From NCBI GenBank assembly GCA_020284085.1, contig JACEVL010000940.1, positions 440,001-504,000 of the forward strand: 64,000 nucleotides of DNA. The letters are read 5' to 3'. The DNA comes from Aporrectodea caliginosa (Eukaryota; Annelida; Clitellata; Crassiclitellata; Lumbricidae). The stretch's first letter is position 1, and every line of letters begins with the position of its first letter. A model generated the notes under the pieces. The model made no database searches and was not told the origin of the DNA. It was given only the letters and a program-made list of their open reading frames with translations. The position numbers and the translations under genes were made by a program. Below are positions 63,516-64,000 of this stretch, one piece after another.

Positions 63516-63542
63516 GTAAAGTAATATCTAGTTTCTTCTATA

Positions 63543-63575
<33 letters not shown>

Positions 63576-64000
63576 CTGTGAGTGCCTGTTTGACATTGTA
63601 CAATGTCAGAACCCAATGATCCAACTCAGTTCACTACTGTCGGCATACAATATTTCCTGGATTTTTAGATGAACTGTGAGGGAGAAATTTCAGGCTATGT
63701 TAGATGAGCATTTTGCAGGACAATCCCTGCCTTATGACAACGAATGGGTGATGAAGTTACTAAGATGAAGAATTTTTGGGACATTCCTTGCCCTATGACG
63801 ATTAACCATCACAGCATCCCAAGGCATCCTTCAAGGATTCCTCATGCATTATTTCATGACTGACCCTTGGGCTTGTTAAGACATCTGAACTCTGAAAGTC
63901 TACCTCCCAGCTGCTGCTCTCCACCTGTTCTATGCGGTCGGTAATTTGTGCTGAACTTAACGGCGAACTGTTAATCGAACTGCTGCGATGAAAGTGGAGA
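63516..64000. other. Start of next intron
   Basis: (TA)n at 63548-63572; the remainder to the window end shows no exon or repeat I recognise. Confidence 0.5.

Noticed and set aside
1..64000. A new defence, secretion or biosynthetic system
   Set aside because: All protein-coding signal is either dystrophin exons or transposon remnants; no operon-like or clustered accessory genes exist in the window.

Overview
The window is eukaryotic nuclear DNA from an animal. It is a stretch of one large, intron-rich gene read on the + strand: 30 coding exons of a dystrophin-family gene (about 4.83 kb of coding sequence, roughly 1,610 residues) spread over 62 kb. Every exon has an AG acceptor, a GT or GC donor and a phase that joins to the next exon without a stop. 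The exons run from the first calponin-homology (CH) domain, through CH2 and hinge 1, into spectrin-like rod repeats with a hinge 2 after the third repeat. The true first exon and everything after the exon equivalent to human exon 35 (rest of the rod, WW, EF-hand, ZZ and coiled-coil regions) lie outside. Many exon lengths equal those I recall for human DMD (exon 5, 93 nt; exon 11, 182; exon 24, 114; exon 30, 162; exon 33, 156), and others equal a fusion or split of human exons (2+3, 155; 25+26, 327; exon 6 = 92+81). A single dystrophin/utrophin ancestor in a non-vertebrate animal is the likeliest source. The repeats (many hAT elements, piggyBac, L2/CR1-like LINEs, tRNA-derived SINEs) suit a marine invertebrate, but I cannot name the phylum.

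Layout: 1-1467 is upstream intron or flank with CGGGT-rich transposon debris. CH1 is at 1468-7531 (three exons). CH2 is at 9395-21264 (four exons). Hinge 1 and rod repeats R1-R3 are at 22363-31186, hinge 2 at 35926-36213, and the remaining rod exons run from 38756 to 63515. Three introns begin with GC instead of GT (at 24236, 48971 and 59318), each placed exactly by homology.

The introns are transposon archives. I found twelve elements with terminal inverted repeats and 8-bp target-site duplications (eleven exact, one 7/8), typical of hAT transposons. There is also a piggyBac-type element bounded by TTAA, a Mutator-like element with a 10-bp duplication, two related elements with 4-bp duplications, several fold-back elements, pieces of at least four LINE families and five tRNA-derived SINE copies. 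One intron holds nested insertions four levels deep (LINE > hAT > second 8-bp-TSD transposon > SINE; 10478-14720). Several hAT elements carry tandem subterminal arrays that point the same way at both ends.

No bacterial, viral or CRISPR-like system is present, and nothing in the window needs a new class of system to explain it. The most notable observations are the GC-AG intron excess, the direct-oriented hAT arrays, the nested insertions with an internal empty-site control, and the piggyBac element whose coding 3' end is triplicated.
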